A stretch of 64,000 bases of DNA from Spisula solida. Lineage: Eukaryota; Mollusca; Bivalvia; Venerida; Mactridae. The number at the start of each line of letters is the position of its first letter. Position 1 is the first letter of the stretch. The notes under the pieces were generated by a model. It was not told where the DNA came from and ran no database searches. It saw only the letters and a list, made by a program, of their open reading frames with translations. Below are positions 13,201-25,110 of this stretch, piece after piece. Position numbers and translations under genes: made by a program. The stretch lies in contig OX365955.1 of the NCBI GenBank assembly GCA_947247005.1, positions 23,169,322-23,233,321 of the forward strand. The letters run 5' to 3'.

Positions 13201-15100
13201 TTATCGCGCAGTTGAAAAAACTGACAGGTTCGGTATCATATCACCTTGGCTTTATTGACATTCCACCTCAACTTATACCTGTAAATGTAACGAGCAATCT
13301 GATTGGTCGATTCATATAATTGTAATTATATTGATTTGACGAAGGTCAGGGCGACAAAGACTAAATGATATTTCATTTTTGTGTAAACGTCAATAGAATT
13401 AATAATAGTTACACATTATTGGGCATATACATTCATTTCAGATCAAATAACAAAACTCAATACGTTACGGTTTTCACAAACGCGACTTGAGTTAAGTCGG
13501 TACATACCATCTTCAAAGAATTTCTGTCTTGTCTAATAGCATTCAGCTAGGCTTATACTTTTTGATTAATTTAATCGAGTGAACGGAATCGTAAAAGTGA
13601 ATTCCATGGCCGAATCTTCTTAAAGCTATGAAATGGTTTTGATCTACGATGCAAGGCGCTTACAAATTTTCGACTTTTATATTTTCATAAATCATTGAAT
13701 AACCTCTGAGCTGTTTGATGAGAATTTAATGACAGAGATACCGAGGCGACTGCAGCAGTTCAAACATATGACTTAATTTCTGGCAACAGGCTTTAATATC
13801 TCACCTGAAACCCTTCAAATCCCCTTAAAGGCAGACAGTAAAAAACATATTTTAAGGGGCCAGTAAAGTGGATTTTATAACCTGTATAATTAGCAGTCAA
13901 AACATGTTTGGTCAAAGAGTGCATCAACTCTGGGCCCTTAATGGGCGAGACAGGTATTTATTACATAAAAGTATATCATATTAAGGGATCAATGGATGAG
14001 TTAGCCATGTGCACACTGTGGTATCAGTGACAATATAGGCCTGTAAGTCCACAACATTCATCCTTCCATGTTATAATTATTGTCTTACATGCAAAACTCA
14101 ACGCTTACTAAGGGCTGCAGCGGTATCGTTTTCTACACTTACGACAGAAATGACATTTTTAGCGTAACATCGACATAAAAATGACTTTTTGAGACTCATC
14201 ATGATGGAGTAAAAGTGCCCAGGCCGGTATTTTTAATATATATTTAATAAGACGTTAAGCGAACTCAATTCACTCAGAAATAATGCGAACCTGGTGCAAA
14301 GTTAAGTAGACGGTGCACGTCTTAGACACGTTAATGATAATTAAGGTCGAGTTCATGTCAGATCTTACAGATAATCGATAAAAGCGCAGATAAAACAAGT
14401 TACGCTCCTATAATGCACTTTTAGAATTCGACCCATAAAAATACATTTTTTCAAGAAGCGGCCATTTTGAATATCGGAAAAATATCGTTATACACACTGA
14501 GTCATGCGGTGGTTTACTGTTAACGTATAATTATAGTAAGTAGGTCAAATAGTGTGTCTTCTACAATCGTGCGTACATGGTAACTTGCAGTTGTTAATAA
14601 AAAATTGCAACAGCAAAACAGTGAGGAAAGACAGTTAAAAGTGATCTTTTCAAAATCGTCGACGGGGTGAAAAAAGGGTTTGCAACGGTAATAAAAACAG
14701 ATCAAACTGACAAGCGTACACATATCAAAGACCGTTAACCTGAATTTGAACGCAATGTATTTTGCAGTATAATATAAAATTAAAACATTGAACGAAGTTA
14801 ACAATATTTCGCCAAATAATCGTACAAAATCATGCTGATGTGATTCAGTGCAAGGCCGATTTTATCGAGAATATTTAATTCCTAATTATGCCCGTACCAT
14901 GGCGGTTCTTTCCGAATGGTTGCGATCGATTGTCATAAATCAGCGATCATTACTGTAACTCTTAGAAACAGTAACGATACACAACGCACAATCCCATAAT
15001 GCCGCTACACAATTTGACCTCTAAAGACAGCGGCCATTTTGAATAACGCAAAAAATAGCATAAAAATTCTGAATCAAAATGCGGTTAACTGTTTACAAAT
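10218..15100. other. Intronic stretch, no gene seen
   Basis: AT-rich DNA in the 17-kb intron. Holds a small hairpin at 12650-12714 and a partial duplication: the GCGGCCATTTTGAAT block at 14458-14540 recurs at 15029-15110. CpG is somewhat less depleted at 13-15 kb than around it. No exon could be supported. Confidence 0.5.
12650..12714. repeat. Imperfect hairpin
   Basis: AGAACTCCAGATTAGGAAA pairs with TTTCTAATCCGGAGTTCT around an AT-rich loop. Single copy in this window. Confidence 0.6.
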
Positions 15101-15829
15101 AATTCCATCTTTAATGGACGCTTCTGCCTAACGAAACTCTAAGACGAGGACTTCACTGGTATATCAGACGCTTAACTTTAAAACATTCTATTTAAAATTT
15201 TAAATACAATCCTAACAAAAAAATTCTCATCTCGATCTTCAACAGTAAAAACAAAAACAACAACAACCACATTTCCTATTCTTTAAGAAGGGAACTATAC
15301 ACATACATAGGCCTACTGTTAGTTTAGACATGCAATGCTTGTAACTAATTCATTACATGGACTGATTGACAACAGGTCTGACAACAAATCAGAAATATCA
15401 TCAAATTGTTAAACTTATTAAAACTTACTGCATTTTGAGAGAAAATCTGAAGTCTTTATAACACTTCTAACATTTGAGCCAGAATGTGATATTGCTCTAT
15501 TCTATTCTATTCAACATCAAAATGGAACTTTTCAGACATGACTTTGCATTCATACTGTTATAGCATTGTTTACTGGTAATATTCTATCTGAAGTTCATAC
15601 ATTATGGAATATAGATACTTCCGAACTGTTAATTCTATGCTGATATTTCATGGAATTGGAACAGTTCAATATAAAGTTTAAACTAATATAATAGTATATA
15701 TATAGTCACAGGAATCACAGGAAAAGTTGGATGACTGTTGAGTCAAATGTTCCAACTCTTTGTGTTACCTATAGACTGGACAGGCATCCTGTTCTCCTGT
15801 GACATTGATGGGACCATGAAGTCCTTAAA

Positions 15830-16612
15830 TAACTCACTATAAGAGGCATCAACTCAGGGAGCAGGGTGAATGTTAGATAAAGATGGGACCCTGTGTATGT
15901 TGTCAATGAAACCACTCACTGTAACAAGAGGCATCAATTTGGAATGTATGATGAAGGTTGAATACAGATGGAACCTGTATATGTTGTCCATGATGGAACA
16001 GTAAGGGGCATTGACTCATGGAGCATGTTGAATGTTCGATAAAGATGGGAACCTGTCTTTGTATTCATTAAAGGAATAGTAAGGAGCATCGACTCATAGA
16101 GTATGTTGAACGTTAGATACAGATTGGACCCTGTAGTCAATGAAGGGGCATTGACTCGGGGGGAGTATGTTGAACGTTAGATACAGATGGGACCCTGTAT
16201 CTGTAGTCAATGAAGGGGCATTGACTCGGGGGGAGTATGTTGAACGTTAGATACAGATGGGACCCTGTAGTCAATGAAGGGGCATTGACTCGGGGGGAGT
16301 ATGTTGAACGTTAGATACAGATGGGACCCTGTAGTCAATGAAGGAACCGTAAGGGACATCGACTCGGGGGGAGTATGTTGAACGTTAGATACAGAAGGGA
16401 CCCTGTAGTCAATGAAGGAACCATAAGGGGCATTGACTCGGGGGGAGTATGTTGAACGTTAGATACAGATGGGACCCTGTAGTCAATGAAGGAACCATAA
16501 GGGGCATTGACTCGGGGGGAGTATGTTGAACGTTAGATACAGATGGGACCCTGTAGTCAATGAAGGAACCGTAAGGGGCATCGACTCGGGGGAAGTATGT
16601 TGAACATAAGAT
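15830..16612. repeat. Minisatellite with GTATGTTGAACGTTAGATAC unit
   Basis: About ten copies of a 62-78 bp unit with a TGGGACCCTGTAGTCAATGA core. Units from 16150 to 16590 are nearly identical; those before 16150 are diverged. Long and short forms differ by a GAACCATAA-like insertion. Minus-strand ORFs here follow the repeat and are not genes. Confidence 0.93.
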
Positions 16613-17856
16613 AGAGACAGCAACAATTAAGGTGAATGCACTCATCTAACAGGTTCATACAAACTGACAGCTCGGCTATTCATGCAATATAATGTCTATA
16701 TGATATCAGATTATCTATTCGGCTTCACAATAAGCTCTACACTGACACAGATACCTGCTCCATTACACAGGTAACAAAACAAGGTGATTACCAAACTAAT
16801 CACTTCCTTTGTCCTGACACAGACCATTACCTAATGTCATCAAATGAAGCAAGATGGGTGAAAAATGCAGAAATTTGCAGACAAAAGTTCTTTATACCGG
16901 TAATCTATTTTCTTTACAATGCTTTACGAGATACTGTGATAAAAATCAGTATTTATATATTGAAAAAAAATCATTCAGCATATAGCAAGTGCAATAATGT
17001 AAGGGAGGCAATCCAATATTCACCTGAAGAGAAAATCTGTTCAGTATTACCTCCCTTGGTTAGAGTGCTCTCATGGAAATATGAATCAAAACGGAACAAA
17101 AAACACATGCTTATATTATTGAAGAATCAATGAAATTCTTTAAACAAAAACTATTTTTAGAATTATAAAAAGTACGTAATTAAACTCACCATTACCAAAA
17201 ACAATACGAAGGGTTGGGGAGAGAATAAGTAAAAACACCAACAATAGATAGGAAAACTAGAAAAATGTGTTCACAAATCTGGGTAATAAAATGGTTGTCA
17301 AGATCAAAACTGTCAAAGCATTGCAATTTAGGCAAATATTAAATAATATGAAAATTACACAAATATATCATCTAGTACTAAAAAGTTCGTAAAAATTATT
17401 ATAAAGGATATCACCAATTATTTTTACATTTTCATCAACCTAATTTGACTGGACAACATGGTTATGTCATTGAACAACTATCGCTCTGTCCATATAAATG
17501 CTGACCAGTGTTCTTGGATGACCAACCAGTGCAGACAATTGTCATCTATACAAGTTTTTATCTGGTAGGAATAACAATGCATTCTTCAAGTATAAATGAA
17601 ATATCTGATAAAAATTCTAGTTGGGAACAATGTTTAACCCCTAAAAATCCCTAAGACCGCTTAAGTCTAATATTGAGAAAATTAATATGAAGAGCACTCA
17701 GTTAAGATGTTAAAATACAAACAAACGGTCCTACTAACTGCTGAAGCATAGGCATGCTTATAAACGACGTTACATAAGCGATCGAAAATATATCTTCCAG
17801 TCCTACCTAAATATACACAACATCAGAGGGTAAACAATATCCAGAAACAACTGAAA
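16613..17856. other. Intronic stretch, no gene seen
   Basis: AT-rich sequence with a 99-codon plus-strand open frame at 16834-17133 that has no recognisable domain or coding-like composition. I do not call a gene. Confidence 0.5.
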
Positions 17857-18086
17857 ACTGTTTTATCAAAGCACTTACGAAAATCTTAAAGTTACCCTCA
17901 AATTTAAATTCTTAATATTTGTTTACAACTATAAAGTGTGGTAAATGTAGCCGCAATACTAATAATGATTCAGTTACTGAACCCTACAAACCATATCAGT
18001 CACCAATATGCAGTTGTAAAAGAAATATAAAGAATTTAAATCTGAACGTAAGTTTGAGAAGTTTGTAAGTGCTTTGATAAAACAGT
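17857..18086. mobile_element. MITE family H copy 1 (TTTTATCAAAGCACTTAC termini)
   Basis: Ends CTGTTTTATCAAAGCACTTA and TAAGTGCTTTGATAAAACAG. An inner inverted pair AAATTTAAATTCTTAATATT / AAGAATTTAAATCTGAACG follows. A second copy is at 44667-44900. Confidence 0.9.
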
Positions 18087-19261
18087 ACGCTGAAAACTAA
18101 ACAGAATATAATATTCATGCTTGTTACAATTGTAATTATATATAACTAAAACTGTTGGATGCAAGAAATACACAAGAAAATTGGGTAACACAACAACAAT
18201 ATTGGTTAGAGCGTGTTAACATCGCAAACTGACCTGCAATTGACGTAAAAACCGATGCTGAAATAGAACAAAGTCAAACTACGTCTGAACAAATAAACTT
18301 AAAAAAAGTAAATAATTAAGTCACCCTCTGTCTCGTTATTTCAAACAAGAGCTAGGAACACTGTTTTTCACACCTATATTAGTAACGTTACAGAAGTTAC
18401 CATTGAAGGTCTTTTCTAGTACGGTTGATAGACATTTTTCCGAACGGTTTAATAACCTTTTTCCAGTACTGTTTTATAAACCCTCAAGTACTGATTAAGC
18501 ACTTTTAAGGACCTTTCATACTGTTAAAAGCCACATTAGGCCTTAAACGGCTATTTTCAAAAAGCAAACTCCAGTTGGTTTGTTTACAAAATAATGAATT
18601 ATAAACAAAAAGTGCACAATTTATAATCTAAGGGAAGCAACTCTTGCAAAATTAGTATTTTGTCATCCATACATTTTACCTAATGTGATTTTTGTCACAC
18701 TATTTAAACAGATACATTTAACATTCTGTCGTCATCAATTATTGGTCATTAGTGAAAAATATCCCAATTCCTTGTAATTAGTCTATTTACTGGATGATTG
18801 GAAAAAGGTCTTGGAAGAGATAATGAGGTTTTAAGCAATATTCCTGTACTTTTTCAAGTTAAAATTACTCATTCTCTCAAAAATTTACTGTAAGGTTGAT
18901 TATTGAGATACCATTGGGAGTTGTCAAAGACAAGAATCAATTCCAGCAATTTCAAAGCAATTATGAGACCTGACAAGGAACTACCAGTGAATTATTATTC
19001 AAATATCAAACATACTACAGTTCAAGGAGAGTTGTTTCTTTGATTAGGTTTGACCAAGACAGACGTCAGTGTGAATTCAGTATTTTCCTTGCCAGAGATT
19101 GGGCAAAGACCTCTACCTTCAAGGGAAGAGACGGTTGTGTGAAACTTCAGCTCTTCCCGTATAGACTTCTTGTTAAATTTAACGTTTCAAGGTGTACAGC
19201 AGGGTAACTACCTCTGGATTACCAACAAGGACATCTTTAGTTTAGTGGGAAACACTGAAAA

Positions 19262-19345
19262 GTGTTTCAGAAATGACCAAGTGTCCTGGCCGAGGATCAA
19301 ACCATAGACCTCTTAATCTATAGTTGAGACCCTTATCCATTCAAC
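19262..19345 (-). mobile_element. tRNA-derived SINE-like block, family 3
   Basis: The minus strand reads CCCTGTGGTTGAATGGATAA (A box TGGTTGAATGG) and later GGTTTGATCCTCGGCC (B box). It is a likely SINE head; the tail is not resolved. Confidence 0.6.
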
Positions 19346-19511
19346 CACAGGGATTCATGTATGCCATCATGGCAGCCAAATACTGGTAGTCAGAAAGGCC
19401 ACGGATGGCGAGTGCAGATAGACTGACACACAAAAAGCAAGATACCCCTCATTTAAGATGGGGGACATAAACATTACTCAGCCAAAGCCAAAAGCACTGC
19501 AAAGAAAATCT

Positions 19512-19809
19512 TGAGCCTGCTGCCAAATCAAACTGCTACTGAGCACTCGGTAGCACTATGCTAGGAAACGACTTGCTTCAAAATTTTTTATATGCTTGCA
19601 GATAGCAGACCGCAGCATAGCAAAGTGCTATCGAGCGCTACCAAAGCAGTCCACTGCACAAAAAAGCCCTCGGTAGCGCTCGCCTAGCAAAGTTTTAAGA
19701 AATGGTATGCAATAGGCAAGCACTGCTCGCATGTAGCGTGTCGTTGCATAGAAATAGGTAAGCGCTCGATAGCACAATTTGGAAGTGGCTTGGTTAGGCA
19801 ACAGACTCC
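19512..19809. mobile_element. MITE family I copy 1 (TTGCCTAACCAA-type termini, AGCGCT-rich)
   Basis: An inverted-repeat element with ends CTGCTGCCAAATCAAACTGC and GTGGCTTGGTTAGGCAACAG. The interior is dominated by short palindromes around GGTAGC, GAGCGCT and AGTGCTATCGAGCGCTACC. Relatives are at 31286-31420 and 56839-57167. The element ends 135 bp from the end of the PTB exon at 19944. Confidence 0.8.
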
Positions 19810-19943
19810 TGGTATTTTAATAACAATTTTCTAAACAAATAAGTTTTTGTTTATAACCATGTTTGTCAGCACGGGAAGTGCTAATAAAACTGCGTCAAAG
19901 CTTGAAAAGGTTAGTCAATCTCCCTAGCACATACTGGACATAC

Positions 19944-20018
19944 CTTTAACTTGGTGATACCAGCTCTTGTAGACTCGGTACCCCCGGTCAGCTCCGGAAC
20001 TACTGTAGAACCTAGGTA
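19944..20018 (-). CDS. ANKS1A: ANKS1-like PTB domain, second exon
   Basis: The exon encodes 25 residues: YLGSTVVPELTGGTEST then RAGITKLK. YLGS...L.GTEST is the hallmark first beta strand and loop of the ANKS1/Dab-type PTB fold and matches vertebrate YLGSMLIKELRGTEST closely. It is phase 0 on both sides, with acceptor TTATATTTCAG and donor AAAG|GTATGT. The following intron is 17,119 bp, far longer than any other recognised intron of this gene in the window. Confidence 0.96.
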
Positions 20019-20464
20019 CTGAAATATAATAATAACAATTATAATAAACACTTTATTTATAGAGGAAACATAGTTAGGCTTTTGCCCAATCTTCCCTACG
20101 AGCCTCTTAAAATTTAACCCATTTACATAATACTAATAGTTTTTTCCTTATTTAAGCTTTGTTTCCATTACATTATCTTTCCAGACTTAATACAACTTAT
20201 CAAACCATGATTCATTAGAAAATGTCAAAATGAAATTAGTAAAACAAATACAAATGTATTATAAGTCATTACATATTTATAATCGTAGTCTATATTCATA
20301 TGAATGGAACATTTCTCTTCAATATTGTACAGTCTAGATTAAATTGTTAAAGAAGACAAACTCGCAATCTTTTTAAAAACACAACACATTTCAACTTAAT
20401 TTTAATGCTTTCCTCATGTGTATTCTAAACAAAACATATGAGGTCATAACAATAACTTAGATTG

Positions 20465-20713
20465 TATAGAACAGAGAATTTGAACTGATCCTGACCTTTA
20501 TGTATGAACATATTACAAGGTTCTTGCATTGAATAAATCGATTTCCACGAGAAAATCATGCAATATCAGTCCTCTAGATTTGTGTTGGTATTACATCTTG
20601 AGCGTCTTCGTGACACTTCTCGATTATGAAAACATACAACCGGAGTTATAAATATAGACAATATATCAGCTGTTAAATTAGGTTGATAGTCAAGTCAAAT
20701 TCTCGATACTATA
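20465..20713. mobile_element. MITE family B copy 2
   Basis: Ends TATAGAACAGAGAATTTGAA and GTCAAATTCTCGATACTATA. It sits 29 bp downstream (in transcription) of the donor of exon 20742-20870. Confidence 0.88.
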
Positions 20714-20741
20714 ATACTTAACAAAGGGAGAGAACTCCTAC

Positions 20742-20870
20742 CTGTGCTGTATAATTACAACATCCCTTGATTAACATTTCCGGTTTATGTCTCCACTGTC
20801 TAGCTGGACTTGATGTTTGAGCCAGGTGTGGGGGTCGTAGGTGAATGTCTCGGTTTCTAATGGACTGACC
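20742..20870 (-). CDS. ANKS1A: ANKS1-like PTB domain, first exon
   Basis: The exon encodes 43 residues: a lead-in containing IHLRPPHLAQTSSPARQW, then RHKPEMLIKGCCNYTAQ. This corresponds to vertebrate ITLRPP... followed by the PTB start QxWQHxPEKLIFxSCxYxAxY, with matching L-R-P-P, W, H-P-E and C-Y positions. The PTB domain binds NPXY-type peptides in receptors and APP (family knowledge). It is phase 0 on both sides; the acceptor is GTACTTACAG and the donor CAG|GTAGGA. A 249-bp MITE ends 29 bp beyond the donor. Confidence 0.95.
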
Positions 20871-20936
20871 CTGTAAGTACAATATAACAACATTTATTAT
20901 CATCAAGAAACTGTCAAACAATTTAAACTTTATACC

Positions 20937-21133
20937 TACAGGGGTTCCATTTGACTTAGGAGTAGGGGTTTTGACCTTTTAAAATTCCAGAAAGTCCTAT
21001 TTTTGACCCTCAATATTTCGGTTTCATGGTCTTTTTCTGTTTAAAGCAAGGGTATTTTGCCTATAAAATGGTAAAATTTAGTCATAAGTATCTGAATGAC
21101 CCTTCACTCTTAAAAGCTAGTGGAACCCCTGTA
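20937..21133. mobile_element. Short MITE with TACAGGGGTTCCA termini
   Basis: A 197-bp element with inverted ends TACAGGGGTTCCATT and AGTGGAACCCCTGTA, in the intron between the PTB and acidic-linker exons. Single copy here. Confidence 0.75.
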
Positions 21134-21545
21134 CCTAGATAGCCTAGTGGAGTGCAAGAGGTCTGTGCTTTTAGACTTGTTTAAAAAAGTTGATTTCCAA
21201 AGACAACTCTTGACGAATCCTATATCTCTTCCCTACGCCATTGCCAATCTCTATGTAAAACAAAACCTGCCCGACCCAGTATTGAACCCCGAATTGCTTG
21301 GATGACCAAAATGTTAAATCCACTTGAGTTGACCAGCAACCAAAACTTAAGTTATGGCTATGGCCATTTAGTCATGCAAGTATTTGATATCAGACCAGGT
21401 AATTTGCAATCATTCTAAAGCCTGAAAATCCCAGTTTAAACCTAAAACTCCAAAGAAGGAAAATTCAGGATTCAAAAACCGGAAATAAGACTCAGGCCTG
21501 AAAAATACATGAAACTCATTGGTTTAAAACTGTTGGAATGTTTAC

Positions 21546-21722
21546 TTGTTTTTTGAACACATCTTCATCTTCGCTACTATCTACAACCATCTGGGAGGAT
21601 TCCTTGATATCTTCTTCCGATGACGACACAGGTTTAACATGTGTGTAATCTTTGAATAAATCAATGTTGTTAAACGGAGATCTCGTCTCTTCTGGACTCA
21701 ATGAACTGATACTTCTTTTCTT
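21546..21722 (-). CDS. ANKS1A: ANKS1-like acidic linker between SAM2 and PTB
   Basis: The exon encodes 59 residues, basic at the start (KKRSISSLSPEETRSPF) and strongly acidic and Ser-rich later (VVDSSEDEDVFKKQ). It lies where vertebrate ANKS1A has its disordered SAM2-PTB linker, which is longer there. SPEE and RSPF resemble proline-directed phosphorylation sites and the SSEDED run resembles casein kinase 2 substrates; this is motif-level inference. It is phase 0 on both sides, with acceptor GTATTTTACAG and donor CAA|GTAAAC. Being a multiple of three and phase-symmetric, it could be alternatively skipped. Confidence 0.85.
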
Positions 21723-22087
21723 CTGTAAAATACAAACATATATTAAATACTTGCCGCCGTAACGTTATAAAGAATAGTGACATTATTTCTAAAGGTTTGA
21801 TTGTACTTATATTGTGAATATAGAATTATGAATATAAAAGTTTATGTTCTTATGGACAACACTAATTACACTGACCTAACCGACCAAACAAAACTTTAGG
21901 TAGACAAAAAGAAAATATGAAGTCAGACAAGTGGACAAGTAGATCAGTAGTAATAAATGTTTAAAATAAACTCTCAGAAGCAGAACATAATCAACTGATG
22001 AACATATCTGCAAAGTTTCATGATAAGACAAATAGACCCAGAGAGGCAAACAAAGTTTAAATCTTTCCACTAATAATAACAAGGTCA

Positions 22088-22370
22088 AGGGTGTCAATAG
22101 AGCCAAATTAAAAATCCTGAAAATCATTTGCCTCCAATTTTGTCAAACAAGAAACCTTCATGTCACTTCAACCACATTGTTTCCATATTTAATTCAGTTT
22201 GCACTGAATAAAATCCTTCAGAGCAGATTAAATTGACCATAACTTTGCCATTTCTTGAGATATTTTTATCAAATAAGTTTTATTTTGTTCAGAAATCAAA
22301 GCTTTCAGGAAAGATAAATCTGGAATTCCGGATTAATCAGGAATATTGACACCCCTGCAAGGTACAGTCC
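22088..22370. repeat. Dispersed repeat, intact copy
   Basis: Contains GTCAATAGAGCCAAATTAAA, ACCACATTGTTTCCATATTT, CTTCAGAGCAGAT and ends near AATATTGACACCCCT. A second copy at 22738-22885 is interrupted by a 1.1-kb element and resumes at about 24040. Confidence 0.75.
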
Positions 22371-22737
22371 ATTACAAAATATCATTTAAAGTTAACAATA
22401 TACTATATTGACAATGAGGGATATGCAAAGCATACAAGTATCTGGGTAGCACTTGCAGAGTGGATAAAGCTCTCAAATACAGATTGATACAAATGAAGGT
22501 TCCTGCTTCGATTTTCAGCTGGGAACTTGGTCCTTTCTGAAAGGCTTTACAGTGTTTTCCCACCCAACTAGAGATGAACTGCTTGATAAATCAATGAGTC
22601 CATTTCCTAGCACCAAACAACTTTCTCTTTCCTCAAAGTCAGAAGTCATTGCCCAATCTGGCAGGCAAAATGAATGTCCATGCACTTACAAATGTCTTCG
22701 TGTGCTGCCTTCCCTGTCCGATTTTCTATTATCCAGG

Positions 22738-22897
22738 GGTGTCAATAGAGCCAAATTAAAAATCCTGAATATCATATGCGGCCGACCATTTATGCCAAAC
22801 AAAAGACCTTCAACCACATTGTTTCCATATTTAGCTCAGTTTGTATAGAATAAAATCGTTCAGAGCAGATGAAATTGATCGATAAAAATATCGATAA
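22738..22897. repeat. Dispersed repeat, copy split by an insertion
   Basis: Matches 22088-22230 and stops where the pearl-like element starts. The missing end (GGAATTC, TCAGGAATATTGACACC) reappears at 24040-24075, directly after that element. Confidence 0.75.
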
Positions 22898-24030
22898 AAC
22901 AAGACTGCGTTCAATAAACGCTTATGCCCCCATGGAAGCCTTGCCCATAAAAAGCTAAGTCAATCAGGTGCCATAATTCTGTAATAATGTTGGATAGTGT
23001 TACATGGCTTTGATAATGTAAGGGGCTTATGATGGTAAACAAGTATGCCAAGTTTTAAGGCAACGCCATGATGGACATGATGTAAAACGAAACTGTCAAT
23101 TCGATTTAACCAAGAATTAGACGCTTAATAAGTCTAAGTCCAAAATTAGGTCAATGTGACGGTCAAAATGAGGTTAGGTGATATAGGTGTGTAGAGAATG
23201 TTCAAATACAACAACCATGCAAGTATGAAAGCTTTGTAGCAAGCCATATTAATGCTAGAAGAAACGGTCAATTTGGGTTAACCAATAATTTAGCCCTCCA
23301 ATCAGGTCAAGGTGAAGGTCGAAATGGTGTCATATGATACAGGTGTGTGAATAGTGTTCATATACAACATCCATGCAAGTATGGAAGCTTTGTAGCAAGC
23401 CATAAAAATGCTAGAAGAAACGGTCAATTTGGGTTAACCAGGAATTTTACCCTTCAATAAGTCTAAGTCCAAAATTAGGTCAAGGTGAAGGTCAAAATCA
23501 GGTCAGGTGATACAGGCGTGTAGAGAGTGTTCATATACAACATCCATGCAAGTATGAAAGCTTTGTAGCAAGCCATATTAATGCTAGAAGAAACGGTCAA
23601 TTTGGGTTAACCAAGAATTTGGCCCTTCAATAAGTCTAAGTCCTAAATTAGGTCAAGGTGAAGGTCAAAATGAGGTCAGGTGATACAGGCATGTGGAGAG
23701 TGTTCATATACAACATCCATACAAGTATGGAAGCTTTGTAACCGGCCATAATATTGCTAGAAGAAACTGTCAATTTGGGTTAACCAGGACGGACGGACGA
23801 ACGGACGAATGGACGGATGAACAGACGTACTCATGAGACGGTACTTGTGGGGTTTTCTTTTGTTCTTTCTTTTGTTTGGTTGCAACCCACAAGTGACGGA
23901 ATGAATGGAATCTAAAAATAGCCTTTTGTTCCACACACCACAACTACCTGTGCATTCGTACGGACGGACGAACGGACGGACGGACAGGTGAATCACTATA
24001 TGCCTCCCTATATATCGATAGAGGGGCATA
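22898..24030. mobile_element. Pearl-like element, long copy with tandem core
   Basis: Starts AACAAGACTGCGTTCAATAA (hairpin GCGTT-CAATA-AACGC) then ACGCTTATGCCCCC, and ends GAGGGGCATAA. The core is about four tandem copies of a roughly 175-bp unit containing AGGTCAAGGTGAAGGTC and GCTTTGTAGCAAGCCATA, followed by ACGG-type microsatellite. It matches the general architecture of bivalve pearl elements (family knowledge). A further insertion splits the microsatellite at about 23826-23958. No protein coding. Confidence 0.85.
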
Positions 24031-24120
24031 AAAATTTTTGGAATTCTTTATAAATCAGGAATATTGACACCTCTTTGTTAACTTTTAATGCAAAAAACCC
24101 CAAAGCCTACAATTACCCAC

Positions 24121-24198
24121 CTGTGAGCCCTGAGGTTTCCTCTCTCCTAATGAAGTCAGTATTCTCTTCCTATGTCCCAGCATAGATATATCTAGCAC
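24121..24198 (-). CDS. ANKS1A: ANKS1-like SAM domain 2, second half
   Basis: This 78-nt exon encodes 26 residues: VLDISMLGHRKRILTSLGER then KPQGSQ. The (L/I)GHRKRI(L/I)(A/T)SL core is the most conserved ANKS1 SAM2 signature. In AIDA-1 the HRKR basic cluster is part of a nuclear-localisation signal masked in the SAM tandem (family knowledge); it is retained here. It is phase 0 on both sides; the acceptor is CATATGTTTGTAG and the donor CAG|GTGGGT. Confidence 0.95.
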
Positions 24199-24741
24199 CT
24201 ACAAACATATGATAAAACAAAATATTCAATAACTACCATGATGATGACACGAAGTAAACAATATATGTACACTGTACTTCGTAATGGGTGCTGTATCAAC
24301 TAGAGCTGTCATTGATAGAAGTAATTTTGATGTATCAACAATATTTTTTAGTCGATCCATTATCGATTCACATTTTGAAATATCGATACTTGAATAAATG
24401 AATGGAATCACCAAAAATCTTCCTTTTTTCTGCATACAATCACTTTTTTTGATTAAATAACATTTTTTATACCAAATGTATTCAGTGTAGAATGGCTAAA
24501 TAAGCTAATCATGACCAATGGGCATGTTACTGGTTCATCATGTGCACAACAAGTTTATCTTTGTATTGTCGGTACTGATCTTCTGATATATCGGAATCAA
24601 CAATATGCCTAAGATCGTATCAATGACAGCTCTACTATCAATTCTGCTTACTGGTGAACTGGAATTATATACTGTATTTAACAAATATGCGGTGTTCTGC
24701 CAGGGTCGAAAAATGTCTAAATTTCTAAAATGGAGAGTTAC

Positions 24742-24881
24742 CGTTCTTAGCTGAAGCTCCCAAAGAATGCTCTGTACTTTTTCCATTGTATCATAACCAT
24801 GAGAACGGAAGGTTTCCAAATAATCGAGCAACTGTAGCTGTAATAACCACTCTTCTACAGATGGTGGTGGATTGTTCGGAT
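24742..24881 (-). CDS. ANKS1A: ANKS1-like SAM domain 2, first half
   Basis: The exon encodes 46 residues beginning with a Pro-rich hinge (DPNNPPPSVEEWLLQLQLLD), then YLETFRSHGYDTMEKVQSIL and WELQLRT. The pattern matches vertebrate ANKS1 SAM2, including the unusual LWELEL-type motif. SAM2 packs against SAM1 and in AIDA-1 contains a nuclear-localisation signal in its second half (family knowledge). It starts in phase 1 and ends in phase 0; the donor is ACG|GTAACT. Confidence 0.95.
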
Positions 24882-24950
24882 CTATAAATAGCATATAATG
24901 ATAAAAGATACATAATTATTAACTAGACAGATTATTTACCCAAATTTCGT

Positions 24951-25110
24951 GAGTCTCTCACAAAGGGCCATAACTCTGGAAATCTTCATCTGACCTAAAA
25001 TTTCTGATATTATGCAAAGCTTAGGCTTGGTACCAAGTATTTATGTGAAGTTTCATTGAAATACGACCAGTGGTTCAGAAGAACAAGCGTGGACAAAGTT
25101 ATTGTGATAT
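24951..25110. repeat. Dispersed repeat AAAGGGCCATAACTCTGG, copy 2
   Basis: Closely matches 2316-2545, including GCTTGGTACCAAGTATTTAT and GACCAGTGGTTCAGAAG. Confidence 0.7.

Noticed and set aside
23757..24029. Minus-strand ORF with RPFVRP repeats
   Set aside because: It is the translated ACGG microsatellite of a pearl-like element; the same pattern appears in the copies at 25752 and 28435.
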